Positions 61,593 to 64,000 of a stretch of DNA of 64,000 nucleotides are shown piece by piece. How positions within the stretch are numbered: position 1 is the first letter of the stretch; each line of letters starts with the position of its first letter. Source of the stretch: Rhizobium sp. Q54. GTDB lineage: Bacteria > Pseudomonadota > Alphaproteobacteria > Micropepsales > Micropepsaceae. The notes under the pieces were generated by a model. The model was given only the letters and a program-made list of their open reading frames with translations, made no database searches and was not told the origin of the DNA. Location of the stretch: positions 46,307 to 110,306 of the forward strand of contig CAMAPL010000007.1 in assembly GCA_945860165.1 (NCBI GenBank), read 5' to 3'. Position numbers and translations under genes: made by a program.

Positions 61593-62518
61593 TAAGGAGT
61601 CGCGGCGACGGCGCCATTGCCGTTGCGCTTCGGCATCGGCAACACCTTGCTCCTCGGCATGGCCTGCTTCAGCAGGAGGTGCAGCACACGCGACAGGGTG
61701 GCGCGCATTTCCTTGCGATGCACCACCATGTCCAGCATGCCATGTTCCAGCAGGTATTCGGCGCGCTGGAACCCTCCGGGCAGTTTTTCACGAATGGTCT
61801 GGGCGATGACGCGCGCGCCGGTGAAGCCGATCTGCGCGGCGGGCTCGGCGATCTGGATATCGCCCAGCATCGCATAGGAGGCGCTGACGCCGCCAAAGGT
61901 CGGATCTGTCAACACCACGACATACGGAAGACCCGATTCCCGCAGCATATCGACGCAGATGGTGGCGCGCGGCATCTGCATCAGCGACAGGATGCCTTCC
62001 TGCATGCGGGCACCGCCCGATGCCACGAACAGGATGTAGGGGCGCTTTTCCTTCAGCGCCGCCTGCATAGACTCCACCAGCGCCTCGCCCACGCCCATGC
62101 CCAGACTGCCGCCCAGAAAATCGAAGGGCTGGACGCCGATCATGACGGACAGGCCGTCTAGGGTGCCGCGCGCGGCGGTGAAGGCTTCGGGGCGGCCGGT
62201 CTTGGTACGCGCCACCTTGATCTCGTCGGTGTGTTTCTTCTCGCCCTTGAAGCGCAGCGGATCAGCCGGGACCGAAGGCGGGGGCAGTTCTCTGAAGCTA
62301 CCGGCGTCGAAGGTATAGGCAAAGCGTTCCGCCGGACCGATCCGCAAGTGATGGCCGCATTGCGGACAGACATTCAGGTTGGCCACCAGGTCGCGGTGAA
62401 AAATCATGTCACCGCAGCTGGGGCACTTGCGCCACAGATTATCGGGTGTGTCGCCGCGGTCCTTGCCGCCCATCAGCCCCTTGATGCGGGGCCGGACAAT
62501 ATTGGTGATCCAGTTCAT
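61592..62518 (-). CDS. accD: Acetyl-CoA carboxylase carboxyltransferase subunit beta
   Basis: A 308-aa subunit that transfers carboxyl from biotin to acetyl-CoA in fatty acid synthesis. The N-terminal zinc ribbon is CPSCGDMIFHRD ... CPQCGHHL, and the crotonase-type core has FLGGSLGMGVGEA and ASGGARMQEGILSLMQM. The start [15 protein letters not shown] is typical. It overlaps trpA by 4 bp. Confidence 0.96.
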   Translation of the reverse strand: MNWITNIVRPRIKGLMGGKDRGDTPDNLWRKCPSCGDMIFHRDLVANLNVCPQCGHHLRIGPAERFAYTFDAGSFRELPPPSVPADPLRFKGEKKHTDEIKVARTKTGRPEAFTAARGTLDGLSVMIGVQPFDFLGGSLGMGVGEALVESMQAALKEKRPYILFVASGGARMQEGILSLMQMPRATICVDMLRESGLPYVVVLTDPTFGGVSASYAMLGDIQIAEPAAQIGFTGARVIAQTIREKLPGGFQRAEYLLEHGMLDMVVHRKEMRATLSRVLHLLLKQAMPRSKVLPMPKRNGNGAVAATP

Positions 62519-63345
62519 GCCGGAACCTTACCATGACGCGCGGCATGGGTGGAACCGGCCAAAGCACGGGTTAGTTCCAGAACTTCCGCCACGACCCGTT
62601 CTTTACCATGTCCCAGATTTTCGGCGACCCGGCCCACAATGGCCGAGCCCACCACCACCCCGTCGGAGATGCGGGCGATGGCGGCGGCCTGTTCGGACGA
62701 ACGAATGCCAAAGCCCACCGTGCAGGGCAGATCGGTGGCGGCGCGCACCCGCACCAGTGCGGCGCGGACTTCTTCTTCCGGGACCGACTTGGTGCCGGTC
62801 ACGCCGGCGACCGACACGTAATAAAGATAGCCGCTGGCGTCCGTGACAATGCGCTTGAGTCGGGCTTCATCGGTGGTCGGCGTGACAAAGCGGATCAGGT
62901 CCACGCCCTGCGCCAGTGCCGGAACGCGCAGCACTTCGTCTTCTTCCAACGGCAGGTCCACCACGATCAGGCCGTCGACCCCGGCATGGGCAACATCCTT
63001 GGCGAAGCGCGCCGTGCCATAGGCATGGATGGGATTGTAATAGCCCATAAGCACGATCGGCGTGGTCTTGTCCGCCTTGCGGAATTTCTCGACCATCTTG
63101 AACACCTTGGTCATGCTGGCGCCGGACTTCAGCGCCCGCACCGAAGAGGCCTGCACCGCCGGGCCATCGGCCATCGGGTCGGTGAAGGGCATCCCCAGCT
63201 CGATGATGTCCGCGCCCGCCGCCGGCAACTGCTGCAGGATGGCGAAGCTGGTGTCCATGTCCGGGTCGCCCGCCGTGATGAACGGCACAAAAGCGGCGCG
63301 GCCTTCCTTTTTCAGGGCGGCGAACCTGGTCTTGAGGCGGCTCAC
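62515..63345 (-). CDS. trpA: Tryptophan synthase subunit alpha
   Basis: A 276-aa TIM-barrel enzyme that cleaves indole-3-glycerol phosphate. The catalytic Glu lies in [19 protein letters not shown], and the second acidic residue and phosphate loop regions ([19 protein letters not shown]) are intact. It pairs with TrpB for channelled indole transfer. The start overlaps the trpB stop by 4 bp. Confidence 0.96.
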   Translation of the reverse strand: MSRLKTRFAALKKEGRAAFVPFITAGDPDMDTSFAILQQLPAAGADIIELGMPFTDPMADGPAVQASSVRALKSGASMTKVFKMVEKFRKADKTTPIVLMGYYNPIHAYGTARFAKDVAHAGVDGLIVVDLPLEEDEVLRVPALAQGVDLIRFVTPTTDEARLKRIVTDASGYLYYVSVAGVTGTKSVPEEEVRAALVRVRAATDLPCTVGFGIRSSEQAAAIARISDGVVVGSAIVGRVAENLGHGKERVVAEVLELTRALAGSTHAARHGKVPA

Positions 63346-64000
63346 AGTTTTTCTCCCAGCGCGGCCGCAACCGAGAAAATATCCTTGTCGCCACGCCCCG
63401 ACAGGCAGACCGTGATCAACTGGTCCGGTTTCATCTGACCCGCGATTTTGGCGACATGGGCGATGGCGTGCGCCGGCTCCAGCGCCGGGATGATGCCTTC
63501 CAGTTTGCTTAGCAGCATGAAAGCGTCCAGCGCCTCCTGGTCGGTGATGGAATGGTATTTCACCCGGCCAATATCTTTCAGCCAGCTATGCTCAGGCCCG
63601 ATGCCGGGATAATCTAGGCCCGCCGAGATGGAATGGGCTTCCAATATCTGGCCGTCGCTGTCCTGCAAAAGATAAGAACGCGCGCCATGCAGCACGCCCG
63701 GCGTGCCCTTGGAGAGGGTGGCGGCATGGCGCGGTGTGTCGACGCCGTCACCTGCCGCTTCCACGCCGTGAATCTCCACGTCCGCATCGTCCAGGAACGG
63801 ATGGAACATGCCGGCGGCGTTGGACCCGCCGCCGACGCAGGCGACCACAAGATCGGGCAGGCGTTTTTCGCGGTCCAGCATCTGGGCACGGGTCTCATTG
63901 CCGATCACGGTCTGGAATTCGCGCACCAAGGCGGGATAGGGATGCGGCCCCACCACCGAGCCGATGATATAGAAAGTGTCGTGGACGTTGGCGACCCAGT
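63342..64000 (-). CDS. trpB: Tryptophan synthase subunit beta (5' part beyond the window)
   Basis: The visible 219 residues are the C-terminal half of TrpB, which joins indole and serine using PLP. The phosphate-binding [12 protein letters not shown], the substrate-side [16 protein letters not shown] and the C-terminal [13 protein letters not shown] are present. The frame stays open to base 64000 ([22 protein letters not shown]), so the gene runs off the end; the track start at 63956 is only an internal codon. Confidence 0.95.
   Translation of the reverse strand, partial: WVANVHDTFYIIGSVVGPHPYPALVREFQTVIGNETRAQMLDREKRLPDLVVACVGGGSNAAGMFHPFLDDADVEIHGVEAAGDGVDTPRHAATLSKGTPGVLHGARSYLLQDSDGQILEAHSISAGLDYPGIGPEHSWLKDIGRVKYHSITDQEALDAFMLLSKLEGIIPALEPAHAIAHVAKIAGQMKPDQLITVCLSGRGDKDIFSVAAALGEKL

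Overview
The window is a GC-rich chromosomal segment from an alphaproteobacterium. The evidence is gene content and order: a mutM / enoyl-CoA hydratase / rpsT / dnaA block, a chvI-chvG-hprK-EIIA-HPr block, ahcY followed by a DivL-type kinase, tsaE-amgK-murU-addB-addA-trxA, and folC-accD-trpA-trpB, together with a DUF2794 gene and an IalB-like gene beside rlmN. Several clusters of GANTC (the CcrM methylation site) and one CtrA-like motif fit a Caulobacter-type cell-cycle programme. I cannot name the genus; a Rhizomicrobium/Micropepsaceae-like lineage is only a guess.

Layout. 1-9440: replication and repair block (mutM, enoyl-CoA hydratase, rpsT, an AT-rich 0.4 kb intergenic region, a rhodanese gene, dnaA, dnaN, recF, gyrB). 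9660-15830 (mostly minus strand): methyltransferase, argG, rlmN, IalB-like secreted protein, an ABC-2 exporter pair, TrmH-type RNA methyltransferase. 15900-18000: Nramp-like transporter and two small envelope genes. 18120-20970: thiC behind a TPP riboswitch, then a creatininase-family gene. 21040-23140: acs and a 54-aa membrane protein. 23136-26370 (minus): 55-aa membrane protein, pterin carbinolamine dehydratase, thpR, murJ and a TesA-like esterase in a tightly overlapping set. 26390-30540: YbbA/YbbP-like ABC system and a Bax-inhibitor-1 protein. 30725-32800: DUF2794, a probably frameshifted membrane protein and a Rieske oxygenase. 32911-38712: carB, greA and two methyltransferases. 38785-42295: ChvI/ChvG two-component system fused by overlaps to HprK, EIIA-Man and HPr. 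42365-47580: TraB/GumN protein, ahcY, divL. 47581-49417: mobile-element debris, an IS3-family element abutting an IS110-family remnant. 49449-50989: ferredoxin and its reductase. 51144-60168: tsaE, amgK, murU, addB, addA, trxA. 60273-64000 (minus): folC, accD, trpA, trpB (cut by the window edge).

How the genes work together. DnaA, DnaN, RecF and GyrB are the replication-initiation set. DivL is a regulator upstream of the CckA-CtrA pathway in relatives, and both its promoter region and the dnaA upstream region carry GANTC sites. ChvGI with the HprK/EIIA/HPr regulatory PTS links envelope stress to carbon and nitrogen state. AmgK-MurU recycle peptidoglycan sugars and MurJ flips lipid II. AddAB with MutM covers DNA repair.

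Most of the window is conserved housekeeping DNA and I saw no clearly new multi-gene system. The most interesting items are the DivL pseudokinase (Tyr in place of the phospho-acceptor His) with five GANTC sites in about 150 bp upstream, the AT-rich dnaA-proximal region, an enlarged zinc knuckle in MutM, a GTSL instead of GDSL nucleophile block in the esterase, palindromic repeats including one inside the rlmN coding end, and a nested, damaged IS cluster. No tRNA, rRNA or CRISPR array was recognised.
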